From the NCBI GenBank assembly GCA_963789515.1, contig CAWBKW010000002.1, positions 248,001 through 312,000 on the forward strand: a DNA stretch of 64,000 nucleotides, in the 5' to 3' direction. Numbering within the stretch: position 1 is the first letter of the stretch; each line of letters begins with the position of its first letter. The translations under genes and the position numbers were made by a program. The notes beneath the pieces are model-generated. The model was not told where the DNA came from, made no database searches, and saw only the letters and a program-made list of their open reading frames with translations. This document shows, piece by piece, positions 29,213-38,608 of this stretch. Source of the stretch: JBAXEO01 sp963789515. GTDB lineage: Bacteria > Actinomycetota > Coriobacteriia > Anaerosomatales > JAAXUF01.

Positions 29213-30725
29213 GCGAGATCCGCGAGGGCAACGAGCTCCGCGGCGTGATCGAGGAGGCGACGCCCGCATCGACGGGGGCCTACCGCCGCATCCTGAAGAA
29301 CCAGCAGTTCCGGCGGCTGTGGTACGCGCAGTTCGTCAGCGGGATCGGCGACTGGCTCGTCATCGGCTTCCTCATGCCGCTCGTCACAAGCTCTCCGGCG
29401 GCTCGTCGTTCGCGGTCGCCGGCATCCTGATCGCCAAGATCATCCCCGCGCTCATCTTCAGCTCGCTCACCGGCGTGCTCGTCGACCGGTTCGACCGGCG
29501 CAAGGTCATGATCACCGCCGACCTCGTGCGCGCCGCGCTCGCATTGGTGCTGGTGACGACGAACTCGCTGTGGGTGATCTACCTGGTGGTCGTGCTCATG
29601 GAGACGGCGTCGCTGTTCTTCTGGCCCGCGCGCAACGCGCTGATCCCGTCGCTCGTGCGAGGAGGACATGACCGCCGCCAACGGGCTGTCCTACACGACG
29701 CAGCAGGCGAGCATGCTCATCGGCCTGACGGCGGCCACCGCGATCCTGGCGAGCTTCGAGGCCGGCGTTCGCGCGCTCCTCGCCGCGAACCTGCCCATCG
29801 TGGGCAGCTTCGTCGGGACTCTTCGCTCCGGCGCTCCTCGGCCCGCGGGCCGGGCGTCGTCCTCGACGTCTTCACGTTCCTCTTCTCGGCGGCGATGGTG
29901 TTCACCATCAAGGTCGCGGCGCGGCCGAGCCAGCTGGCCGAGGGCGAGCGCGCGCTCGACCTGTCGCTCATCGGCAAGGACGTCGTCGAGTCGTTCCGGT
30001 TCCTCGGCGCGCACAAGGAGCTGCGCGGCCTGCTCGTCACCATCGGGCTGGCCATCCTCGGCGGCGGCGCGATCATCCCGGTCGGCTTCAACTACGTGCA
30101 GGACAACCTCATCGGCGCGCTTCCCTTCGCCGACCAGTACCAGATCCTCCAGGAGCTCACCGCCTCACCGGCGACGTTCATGCTCGTCTTCATGGCGCTC
30201 GGCATGGTGGTCGGAGCGCTCCTGGTGCCCCGCCTCGAACACGTCGTGAAGCTGCAGCTGCTCTTCGCGGGCAGTGTGGCCGGTTTCGGCCTCGCGATGC
30301 TCGGCTTCGCGAGCGTGAACTACTACTGGCTCGCGGGCATCTTCGCAATCATCGCCGGCGCGTGCATCGCGACGGTCACCGTCGCAGGGAACAGCTACGT
30401 GGTGCGGACCACCGCCGATGCGCTGCGCGGCCGGGTCTTCACGGCGCTCGAGTCGGTCATCAGGGTCTCGCTGCTGCTTTCGATGATCGTCATGGCGCCG
30501 CTGGCCGACTTCATCGGAAAGCTCGTGCAGGGGTTCGTGGAGAGCAACGGGCTTGCGCCCAGCAGTGTCACCACGACCGGTTCGCGCATCACGCTGCAGA
30601 TCTGTTCGCTCATCGTGCTGGGCGCCGCCGTCTACGCGTTCAAGACGCTCGAGTGGCGTGCGTGCGAAGAGCCGCAGTGCGAGCCAGGAGCGCCCGTTGG
30701 CGCGGAGGTGTCCGCCGATGTCTGA
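29209..30725 (+). CDS. MFS transporter, frameshifted, inserted between fumarase subunit genes
   Basis: A 12-helix major facilitator superfamily permease. The N-terminus NQQFRRLWYAQFVSGIGDWL followed by LVDRFDRRKVMITADLVRAA (the loop 2-3 GxxxDRxxRR-type motif) is typical of the MFS_3/multidrug efflux-like group. Later helices include FMLVFMALGMVVGALLVPRL, IFAIIAGACIATVTVAGNSY and RGRVFTALESVIRVSLLLSM. Shifts occur near 29388, 29660 and about 29830. It overlaps fumarase alpha by 4 bases and fumarase beta by 8, so all three are translationally coupled. A dicarboxylate or product export role is tempting from context, but the sequence group is more usual for drug or unknown substrates. Confidence 0.8.
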
Positions 30726-31317
30726 GCCCGTGCGCATCGATCTTCCCGTCTCGCGCGAGCGGCTCGCCGAGCTGCGGGCCGGCGACGAGGTGAGGCTCTT
30801 CGGACCCGTCTACACCTCGCGCGACGCCGGTCACGAGCTGCTGCTCGGGGCTCTGGCCGCCGAGGGCAAGCTGCCGCACGGACTTGAGGGCGCCACGCTG
30901 TTCTACGCCGGCCCCACGCCGGCTGCCGCCGGCCGACCGGTGGGCTCAGTCGGCCCCACGACCGCCAAGCGCATGGATGCTGCGACGCCCGCGCTGCTGC
31001 GCGCCGGCATCGTCGCCGCCATCGGCAAGGGGGCACGATCCGAGGCCGTCCGGGCCGTCTTCGCCGAGACCGGCAGCGTGTACTTCGCCGCCGTCGGCGG
31101 CGCCGCGGCGCTCCTCGCCACGCACGTGATCGCCGCCGAGCCGGTCGCGTGGCCCGACCTGGGGACCGAGGCGCTCGTGCGGATGACGCTCGAGGGCTTC
31201 CCCGCGTTCGTCGCCATCGACGCACGCGGCAACGACCTGTACGCGGACGCTCCGGCGGCATGGCGCGCCGAGCGCGGCGGGGATGGCAGCCCTCTGTCCG
31301 ACGGCGGCATCCGATGA
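30718..31317 (+). CDS. Fumarate hydratase class I, beta subunit
   Basis: The C-terminal type subunit of the iron-sulfur fumarase, 199 residues, intact. Landmarks are GDEVRLFGPVYTSRDAGHEL, LFYAGPTPAAAGRPVGSVGP, TTAKRMDAATPALL and IGKGARSEAVRAVF, the usual substrate-binding and cap elements of the beta domain. VYFAAVGGAAALLATHV and VRMTLEGFPAFVAIDARGNDL complete it. The ATG at 30718 lies within the last codons of the MFS gene (8-base overlap). It would pair with the alpha subunit at 28363 even though the transporter separates them. It overlaps the tmk start by 4 bases. Confidence 0.9.
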   Translation: MSEPVRIDLPVSRERLAELRAGDEVRLFGPVYTSRDAGHELLLGALAAEGKLPHGLEGATLFYAGPTPAAAGRPVGSVGPTTAKRMDAATPALLRAGIVAAIGKGARSEAVRAVFAETGSVYFAAVGGAAALLATHVIAAEPVAWPDLGTEALVRMTLEGFPAFVAIDARGNDLYADAPAAWRAERGGDGSPLSDGGIR

Positions 31318-31992
31318 ACGCCGCGGATCGCTCGGCGGGCGCCACCGCAACGGGAACCTTCATCACCTTCGAGGGCGGGGAGGGCACCGGCAAGTCGACC
31401 CAGATCCGCCTGCTGGCCGAACGGCTCGAGGCTGCCGGTCTGACCGTGCGCGCGTTGCGCGAACCCGGCGGGACCGTCGTCGGCGAGGCCGTGCGCCGCA
31501 TCCTGCTCGATCCCGACCACGCCGAGCTTGGCGTGTCGACGGAGATCCTGCTCTACGAGGCGAGCCGCGCCCAGCTCGTCGACGAAGTCATCCGACCCGC
31601 GCTCGAGGCCGGTGAGGTGGTCCTGTGCGACCGCTTCTTCGACTCCACGACCGCCTACCAGGGCTACGCCCGAGGCATCGACCTCGCGCGCATCGACGCG
31701 CTCAACGCGGCGGCGACCGGCGGCCTGGTGCCCGACCGCACGCTGGTACTCGACATCGACCCGGCGATCGGGATCCGGCGAGCGACCGCCGAGAGCGCCG
31801 ACCGGCTCGAGGCCGAGGACCTCGGCTTCCACGTTCGCGTGCGCGACGGCTTTCTGGCAATCGCCGCATCAGGAGCCGGGACGCGTGCGGGTCATCGATG
31901 CATCAGGGAGCGCCGAACAGGTCGCTGAGCGCGTGGCTGATGCGCTGGCAGATCTTCCGGCCCTCGCACCCTGGCTCGGCGGCGGGCGATGA
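31314..31992 (+). CDS. tmk: Thymidylate kinase
   Basis: Phosphorylates dTMP to dTDP. P-loop FEGGEGTGKSTQIRLLAERL, the dTMP-binding REPGGTVVGEAVRRIL, the family DRFFDSTTAYQGYARGID and a LID region around RATAESADRLEAEDLGF. One +1 shift near 31870 restores QEPGRVRVIDASGS, the normal C-terminus. Length after correction is about 225 residues. Overlaps at both ends are 4 bases. Position before holB and a PSP1-domain gene is a conserved bacterial arrangement, which supports the frame correction. Confidence 0.93.
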
Positions 31993-33113
31993 CGCGCTGC
32001 GTCTGGGACGACATCGTCGGCCAGGACCGCGTCGCACGCTTCCTGCGGGCCGTCACCGACGGCGATCACGTGAGCCACGCGTACCTGTTCGTGGGGCCAC
32101 CCGGCTCCGGCAAGGCGACCGCGGCGCGCGCCCTGGCGTGCGCGCTCCTGTGCGACGACAACGGCTGTGGCGCGTGCGCCGAGTGCTACCGCGTCCGCCG
32201 AGGCGGCCATCCCGACGTCCACCTCATCGAGCCGGCCGGCGCCGCGGGCTACCTCGCCGAGCAGGTCCGCGAGATCACCCACGACGTGAGCCTCGCTCCC
32301 ATCGACGGCCGCTACAAGATCTACATCGTCTCCGACGCCGACCTCCTCAACGACTCCTCGGCCAACGCGCTGCTCAAGACGCTCGAGGAGCCGCCCGATG
32401 ACGTCGTCATCATCCTCATGGCCCACAGCTTCGACGCCGTCATCCCCACCATCGCCTCGCGCTGCCAGGTGGTCCGGTTCCGCCGCATCCCCGCCGAGGA
32501 CGCAGCGGCGATGCTCGTGTCGATCACCGGCGCCGACCCGGCAGAGGCGGCGATGGCGCTCGCCGCGGCTGGAGGTGTCGTCGCCCGTGCTCGCGACTTC
32601 CTCGCGAGTTCGCCCCGCCGAGAAGCCCGCGCGATGATCCTGCGGACGCTCAAGGACCTTGCCGCAGCCGACGACCTCGACGTGCTCGTCGCGGCCAAAG
32701 AGCTGCTCGCCGCGGTCAAGGCGCCGCTTGAGGACGTGAAGGCCTCTCAGAGCCTCGAAGCGGCCGAGCAGGCCGACTTCCTCGGCAGGTCCGGCAACAA
32801 GGCGCTGGAGGACCGGCACAAGCGCGAGCTGACCGCTCGCGAGCGCGAGGGAATCGCCGAAGTGCTCAACGTGGCGGAGAGCTGGCTTCGGGATTGCTTG
32901 GTGTTGTCGCTCGGAATGGACGATCTGGTCGTCAACTCGGATGAACTGGATGCCATCGCGGGCGTCGCGGCGATCATCACGCCGTCCGCTGCCGCATCGG
33001 CGTTGGCCGCGGTGAACGAGGCCCGGCGCCGCATATCGTACAATGTGAGCCCCCAGCTGGCCGTCGAGGCCATGCTCTTCGATATTCGAGAGGTGTTGCG
33101 ATGCCCACGGTAG
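31989..33113 (+). CDS. holB: DNA polymerase III delta' subunit
   Basis: Clamp-loader AAA+ subunit, intact, 374 residues. The P-loop GPPGSGKATAARALACALL is followed by a zinc module with CGACAEC (Cys ligands around residues 50-66), the Walker B-like IVSDADLLNDSSANALLKTL and the EEPPDDVVIIL segment, then the SRCQVVRF sensor region. The C-terminal domain is helical, as in the delta' collar. The ATG overlaps the tmk stop by 4 bases and the protein's last codons overlap the next gene by 13. Works with the tau/gamma subunits to load the beta clamp. Confidence 0.9.
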   Translation: MTRCVWDDIVGQDRVARFLRAVTDGDHVSHAYLFVGPPGSGKATAARALACALLCDDNGCGACAECYRVRRGGHPDVHLIEPAGAAGYLAEQVREITHDVSLAPIDGRYKIYIVSDADLLNDSSANALLKTLEEPPDDVVIILMAHSFDAVIPTIASRCQVVRFRRIPAEDAAAMLVSITGADPAEAAMALAAAGGVVARARDFLASSPRREARAMILRTLKDLAAADDLDVLVAAKELLAAVKAPLEDVKASQSLEAAEQADFLGRSGNKALEDRHKRELTAREREGIAEVLNVAESWLRDCLVLSLGMDDLVVNSDELDAIAGVAAIITPSAAASALAAVNEARRRISYNVSPQLAVEAMLFDIREVLRCPR

Positions 33114-34365
33114 TGGGAGTCAAACTCAGATTCGCACCGAAGTCCCTCATGTTCGCCCCCGCCGGCACCGAGCCGGTCGAGGGCGATTCTGTGATCGTCC
33201 AGACCGAGCGCGGCACCGAGATCGGACTCGTCACCAAGCCGCCGCACGAGGTTCCCGACTCGGAGCTGCGCGCGGCGCTCAAGCCGATCCTGCGCGTCGC
33301 CACCGCCGAGGACCTCGCACGGGTCGAGGAGTACAGCGTCCAGGAGCGGGCGGCCATGCCGGTCGTCCGCGAGCTCATCGCCCAGCACAAGCTCGACATG
33401 AAGCCGATCGAGGTCGAGTACCTCTTCGACGGCGAGAAGGTCGTCTTCTACTTCGTGGCCGAGGAGCGCGTCGACTTCCGCGAGCTCGTCAAGGACCTGG
33501 CCAGCCGGTTCCACGCCCGCATCGACATGCGCCAGGTCGGCGTTCGCGACGAGGCCCGCATCGTCGGTGGTCTCGGCCACTGCGGCGAGCAGCTGTGCTG
33601 CGTCCGTTTCGGCGGCGAGTTCCAGCCCGTCTCCATCCGGATGGCCAAAGAGCAGGACCTGCCGCTGAACCCCTTGAAAATCTCGGGACTCTGCGGCAGA
33701 CTCATGTGCTGTTTGCGCTATGAGTACGAGGCCTACAAGGACTACAAGGGCCGAGCACCCAAGAAGGGCGCGATCATCGAGACACCGTTGGGGCTGGCGA
33801 AGGTCGCCGACCTCAACACCCCGCACGAGACGGTGGGACTTCGTTTCGAGGACGGGAGGCGCGTGAACGTCCCGCTCGCCGAGATGAGTTGCTCCAAAGG
33901 CACCGGGTGCCCCTGCCCGGTCAGCCGAGAGGCACTCGAGGCGACGGGCAGCACGACCACGGCACTGGCGTTCGCGGCGCTCGATCGCGAGACCGAGGCC
34001 GCGGCGAATCCGGTGGTCGCCGAGAAGCCGCGCGAGCGGCGTGAACGTTCGGAGCGGCGCGAACCGCGCTCGTCGGAGAAGCGGCCGGCGGAGCAGGCGT
34101 CGACCGAGGCCGGCTTCGGCCGGGCAGGCGCCGCAACCGCCTAAGGGCGAGGGCGGTCGCAAGCGCCGCCGGCGTGGCGGAGGCAGGGGCGGCGGCGACG
34201 CGGCGGGCACGCAGCCGTCGGCGCGACGCGACAGGTGCGACCGCGAGCCAGCCGGATTCCTCGGCAGGCGGAGGCGGGGAGCAGGGCTCGGCGAAGCCGG
34301 GAGGACGCAAGCGCCGCAGGCGCCGTCCGGGCTCGGGCGGCAGCGGAGACGCGCCGCAGGGCTGA
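33101..34365 (+). CDS. PSP1-domain protein (RicT/YaaT-like) with arginine-glycine-rich tail, frameshifted
   Basis: The first 270 residues form a PSP1 domain of the RicT/YaaT group: VVGVKLRFAPKSLMFAPAG at the N-terminus, VDFRELVKDLASRFHARIDM, and the cysteine-rich GGLGHCGEQLCCVRFGGEF with ISGLCGRLMCCLRYEYEAYK. In Bacillus RicT these cysteines take part in iron-sulfur binding by the Ric complex, which promotes mRNA processing. The frame ends at 34144. Two +1 shifts (near 34119 and 34230) open a basic tail: QPPKGEGGRKRRRRGGG then AKPGGRKRRRRRPGSGG, stopping at 34365. That tail looks like an RNA-binding RG-rich extension. Downstream is a tRNA gene. Confidence 0.82.
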
Positions 34366-34376
34366 CAAGTGAATAC

Positions 34377-34453
34377 GCCGACGTAGCTCAGCTGGCCAGA
34401 GCACCGCACTCGTAATGCGGGGGTCAGGGGTTCGAATCCCCTCGTCGGCTCCA
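34377..34453 (+). tRNA. tRNA-Thr (anticodon CGU)
   Basis: Cloverleaf: acceptor GCCGACG (34377-34383) pairs with CGTCGGC (34443-34449), discriminator T and encoded CCA (34451-34453). The anticodon loop CTCGTAA carries CGT, reading ACG threonine codons. The T arm is GGGGTTCGAATCCCC. No intron. It begins 12 bases after the PSP1 gene and is followed by a terminator. Confidence 0.96.
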
Positions 34454-34463
34454 TCGAACCTCC

Positions 34464-34494
34464 AGCGGGGACCTTCGGGTCCCCGCTGTGTCTT
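34464..34494 (+). terminator. Terminator with UUCG tetraloop after the tRNA
   Basis: Stem AGCGGGGACC (34464-34473), loop TTCG, stem GGTCCCCGCT (34478-34487), then GTGTCTT. Nearly the same hairpin recurs at 38533. Confidence 0.8.
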
Positions 34495-34533
34495 GGTGGC
34501 CTTCACCGGGCGCGACGCGTCACGGGGTGTTGT

Positions 34534-34908
34534 CTAGAAGCGAAGCACTCCCGCCGCAAAGGCGATCAGCAGCAGGATCGCGCTGACGACGACTCCGGAA
34601 AGCAGCCCGTAACCCACCATCGTGACGAGCCGCGTGCCGAACATGTCGGTGTACAGAGAGCTGCTGTTGAGAATCCGGCGGTGTCGGCGTTCCGAGTCTT
34701 CCAGCGGCGGGATCCGCTGCCAGGCCAGCTCGGACTCCTTCATGTGACGCTCCATCCGACCTTCGAGCTCGTCGATGCGCTCGCGCAACGCGGCGACATC
34801 GGCCGTCGAGGCGTGGGGTTCGCGGGGCGGCTCAGGAGCCTGGGTTCCGCACTGTGAGCAGAAGTGCCCATCCGAGCCGAGCACCGCACCGCACGATTCG
34901 CACTTCAT
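34534..34908 (-). CDS. Zinc-ribbon, coiled-coil, single-span membrane protein (124 aa)
   Basis: An N-terminal zinc ribbon, CESCGAVLGSDGHFCSQCG (four cysteines), is followed by a proline linker, then a predicted coiled coil (VAALRERIDELEGRMERHM, residues about 38-60) and one C-terminal membrane helix (GLLSGVVVSAILLLIAFAAG). The topology suggests a tail-anchored protein with its ribbon in the cytoplasm. The family of zinc-ribbon tail-anchored proteins is widespread and mostly uncharacterised. The start is the ATG at 34908. It converges on the tRNA transcription unit. No frameshift. Confidence 0.75.
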   Translation of the reverse strand: MKCESCGAVLGSDGHFCSQCGTQAPEPPREPHASTADVAALRERIDELEGRMERHMKESELAWQRIPPLEDSERRHRRILNSSSLYTDMFGTRLVTMVGYGLLSGVVVSAILLLIAFAAGVLRF

Positions 34909-35313
34909 GGACGTCCAATCAGTCGGTACGTGACAAGCCCGAGGGCCGAGCGCGCCCCACGGGTCGCGAGGTTCGATCTTGTGTCCCGCATTCTATGCGC
35001 TTTGACTCTCGCTATGGCGAGCAGTCGACCTTCTGCTGGCAGACGCGAGAGGCCGCCTTCTTGAGGTTCCCCCATCTCCGTCCGATACTCACTGCAGACA
35101 GTACGATTCTGCCCGTCCTGCCCGGGACGGGTTTCGGTAAGGCCCTCATCGCTCGACAAGTGCCGTTAATGTTTGTAACCTCAGCGGAGAAGTGACTGTT
35201 CAGACTCACTGTACGGACTCGAGGATGGCCCGTTGGCGGAGGTAGGATGCTTGGCGGTGCGAGGTTCTCGGCGATGATGTGAACGTTCGAACCGGGGAGA
35301 GGCTGGGAACGTC
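34909..35313. other. 405-base intergenic region
   Basis: No convincing gene. Short open frames here lack ribosome-binding sites and family similarity. On the minus strand TAGAAT lies within a small inverted repeat GCATAGAATGC (about 34990-35000), a possible -10 element for the zinc-ribbon gene. The stretch 35160-35210 is AT-rich against its surroundings and may hold the promoter of the secreted-protein gene, but no clear -35/-10 pair stands out. Confidence 0.5.
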
Positions 35314-38300
35314 ATGAGGTCCAAGTATCCGTCCGTATCGGGCTTTCTCGTCTTCGCCCTCCTGCTGGCAACTTGCAGCATGCCATCCTTCGCTGCCAAC
35401 GGTTGCAGTCGCTGATGCTCCGCCGATGCAGCCGGTGGTCGCGATTCACAAGAGTGCCTACACGAACGCGCTCAAGGGCATGCCGGACGACCCCGCAACG
35501 CCAGCCGACGCTCCCACTGGCTGGTACTACGACAGCTTCTGGCACTTCCAGGTCACAGCCATGCTGGAGGATGCCCTCAAAGCCGACGGCACGCCGTACG
35601 TCGAAGTGACCGACGCCGATATCGAGAGCGGCGCACTCATGTCCGGCGGCGCACCGAAGTACCCGATCCTGTTCAGTCTCGCGGCCGAATGCGTCTCCGA
35701 CGCAGAGGTCGGTCAGATCCGCGACTACACCAACGCGGGCGGGCAGGTCTTCGCGGGCGGGTCCTCTTGGATACGCAACGCTGACGGCACCTATCGGGAT
35801 TCGTCGGGGCACGCCGAGATGGCTCTGTCCAGCGAGATGGGCCTCGAGAGCGTCCCGCTCGGGGACAAGCCGGGCGGCGGCACCTGGTCCTGGGGGCACA
35901 TCAACACGATTCGTCGTGACAGCGATGACTCTTTGGTCAGCCACATCACGACCGGTCAGGACCTTTTCTGGCCTCTGCCGGAGAAGTACAACACAGACGC
36001 AGCGGGCATGGTCCTCGATGACAACGGGTCCCACAACGCGTGGGTGACAACGCCGACGTCGACAGACCCCGCCACGGTGCTCGTCCACTCACCGGAGCTA
36101 CTTGACTATCCGTCTTCCACGGTGCCGGTCATCGCAACCAAGGCGTACGGCGCCGGCAAGTTCATCTACAGCGCCGAGATGGCACCGCTCGCCGGCTGGG
36201 GCGGCTACGCCCCCGACACATCTGAGTACCTCTTCTTCCGTCGGGCGATCGAGAACGCGTTCAAGTCGGCCGGTCTGCCGCTCGTGAGGCTGTCCGCATG
36301 GCAGTACCCGTACCAGGCCGCGCTCCAGACGCGTTGGGACTGCGACTTCTACGACGGTGGCATTTCCGCGCTTGCGAACGTCGAGCGCAAGTACGGGGTA
36401 CACGGACAGTACTTCGTCGTCACCGGGCTCGTGGATGACGATGGCAACACGCTGAAGGTGGCCCAGAACAGGGGCGCACTTTTCGGCAGTCACAACGACA
36501 TCCACCTTGGGCCTGACGTCGAGACCACGGCTGCCGCTGCGGCGAACCTCTCGACTTCGCTGGACAAGCTGCAGGCGTGGACCGGGTCGAGGCCGAACGT
36601 ATGGGTAGCGCCGGCGTATCGCTCGATCCTCGACACCTCGTTCGAGGTCGTTGCGGCGCAGGGCATCAAGACCGCCGGGGAACAGAACTTCGGCCCGTTC
36701 CCGCACTTCACCCTCTCGATGACCAAGCCCGGCACCCACTACGATCTCCTCCAGATCCCCACCTCAGAGTGGCTGCCGAGCAGTGCGACCAGCGCCGACG
36801 ACCGCGCGCGCATGGAGCTGATTCCCGAGGAGCAGATGCCCGACGTCGTCGACTTCTTCTACAGCTTCGGCGGGCTCATCAACCTCTACGGCCATCCCTA
36901 CTACGGCAACGATACGAAGCTTGAGTCGCTGTTGTCCCGGGCTCAGTCCAAGGGCGACGTGTGGTTCACGGACGCTGCTTCGATCTACAACTGGTGGAAG
37001 CAGCGCGACCAAGTCGTCATGACGCCGCAAGTCACCGGCCCGGGGTCCGATGGACGGTTCAACGCAACGCTCAACTTGAGTGGGGCTGCCGACCCGAACA
37101 CCACAGTCGACATTGCCTCCCCGAGCGGCGACCCCGCGCTGTTCAGAGACGTGAGAGTCAGCAGTTGATGGCAAGGCGTCCAAGAGCTGGCGGCTTGACG
37201 GCATCTGGGCTCAAGGTGCGAGTAGGAACGGCGCACGCGGTCGAAGTCATCATGGCTGCCGCTGCCGACCTACGAGGAGACCGACGGCCGCCTGCTCTAC
37301 GCCGGGATCCTGGTCGGCCTCGAGCTACGCCAGACATGAGTTCAGGCGCGCTCAAGCGCACGAGGACGGCCGGCTCGGCCCTCGACATCGCCTTCGAGGG
37401 CACCGCCTTCAAGTGGACCACCTACCGCAACTCCGTGCAGTGGCATCGCCACGGTGACCGTCGACGGCGGCACGCCCTTCGAACTCGACCTCTACAGCTC
37501 CGGCTACGACTTCAAGGCCACGGCGTTCGAGCTCCGGGGCTTCGCCCCGGGCCCGCACACGGTTCAGGGTAGAGGCCACGGGCAGGGCGAGGGCTGGAGC
37601 GCTCGGCACCTGGGTGGGCATCGACACGGCCGAGGTCAACGGGACGCTCTCCCAGGCGGTCTCGCCGATCCACGCCTACGAGGAGACCGACGCCCGCCTG
37701 CTCTACGCCGGATCCTGGTCGGTGTCGAGCCACCAGAACATGAGTTCAGGCTCGATCAAGCGCTCGAGCACGGCCGGCGCGGCCCTCGACATCGCCTTCG
37801 ACGGCACCGCCTTCAAGTGGACCACCTACCGCAACCCCGTACAGTGGCATCGCCACGGTGACCGTGGACGGGGGCACGCCCTTCGAACTCGACCTCTACA
37901 GCTCGGGCTACGACTTCAAGGCCACGGCCTTCGAGCTCATGGGGCTTCGCCCCGGGCCGCACACGGTCAGGGTAGAGGCCACGGGCAGGGCAAGGGCTGG
38001 CGCGCTCGGCCGCTGGGTCGGCATCGACACGGTCGAGGTCAACGGGACGCTCTCCCAGGCGGTTTCGCCGATCCACGCCTACGAGGAGACCGATGGCCGC
38101 CTGCTCTACGCCGGGACCTGGTCGACCTCGAGCCGAGCCAGACATCGAGTTCAGGCGCGCTCAAGCGCACGAGGACGGCCGGCGCGGCCCTCGACATCGC
38201 CTTCGAGGGCACCGCCTTCAAGTGGACCACCTACCGCAACCCCTACAGCGGCATCGCCACGGTGACCGTGGACGGCGGCACGCCCTTCGAGGTCGATCTC

Positions 38301-38478
38301 TACAGCTCCGGCTACGACTTCAAGGCCACGGCACTTCGAGCTCATGGGGCTTCGCCCCGGGCCCGCACACGGTCAGGGTGGAGGCCACCGGGCAGGGCAA
38401 GGGCCGGTGCGCTCGGCCGCCTGGGTCGGCATCGACACGGTCGAGGTCAACGGGACGCTCTCCCAGGCGGTGCGCTGA
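35314..38478 (+). CDS. Secreted polysaccharide-deacetylase-like protein with three C-terminal tandem repeats, frameshifted
   Basis: The signal peptide VSGFLVFALLLATCSMPSFA runs into VAVADAPPMQPVVAIHKSAY after a +1 shift near 35404. Residues about 40-320 resemble a glutamine-amidotransferase-like flavodoxin fold (QIRDYTNAGGQVFAGGSSWI, then AYGAGKFIYSAEMAPLAG). A deacetylase-like barrel follows, with TRWDCDFYDGGISALANVER, GALFGSHNDIHLGP (an H-x3-H-like metal site) and PNVWVAPAYRSILD. This pairing is known in uncharacterised exopolysaccharide proteins. Three 134-residue repeats follow, broken by about ten more shifts. Likely acts on or binds extracellular glycan. The substrate is unknown. Confidence 0.7.
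37271..38478 (+). repeat. Three tandem 402-nt (134-residue) repeat units
   Basis: Unit 1 spans 37271-37676 (406 nt), unit 2 37677-38079 (403 nt), unit 3 38080-38478 (399 nt, C-terminal and truncated). Each begins at YEETDGRLLYAG and contains ALDIAFEGTAFKWTTYRN, GIATVTVDGGTPFE, DLYSSGYDFKATAFEL and ALGRWVGIDTVEVNG. Removing the bases that break frame gives exactly 402 nt for both unit 1 (four extra) and unit 2 (one extra). The fold is probably a beta-sandwich, carbohydrate-binding-like domain. Confidence 0.88.
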
Positions 38479-38532
38479 GCAGACGTCGACGATCGCGCGC
38501 GGCGACTGACCGCGTACGCCACGCGAACTGCG

Positions 38533-38558
38533 AGCGGGGACTTCGGTCCCCGCTTTGT
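38533..38558 (+). terminator. Terminator with UUCG tetraloop after the repeat protein
   Basis: Stem AGCGGGGAC (38533-38541), loop TTCG with a closing G, stem GTCCCCGCT (38546-38554), then TTGT. Same hairpin as at 34464. Confidence 0.78.
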
Positions 38559-38608
38559 CGTTGCCGCGCCGAGTCGGGGTACCGACAACGTCCTTTCCTC
38601 GGCAAACA

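Noticed and set aside
34854..35195. Short open frames in the 34.9-35.2 kb gap as genes
   Set aside because: Overlapping frames on both strands, no ribosome-binding site, no recognisable family and composition unlike neighbouring coding sequence.
350..38478. Programmed +1 translational frameshifting as a genome-wide system
   Set aside because: Shift sites have no shared slippery sequence, stop codon or rare codon, occur many times in single genes, and are absent from twenty-two consecutive nuo genes. The repeat units behave as if random bases were added. Sequence error is the simpler reading.
37271..38478. Mobile element or CRISPR-like array at the tandem repeats
   Set aside because: The repeats are coding, adjacent without spacers, 402 nt long and continue the upstream protein. 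No transposase, terminal inverted repeats or target-site duplication is seen.
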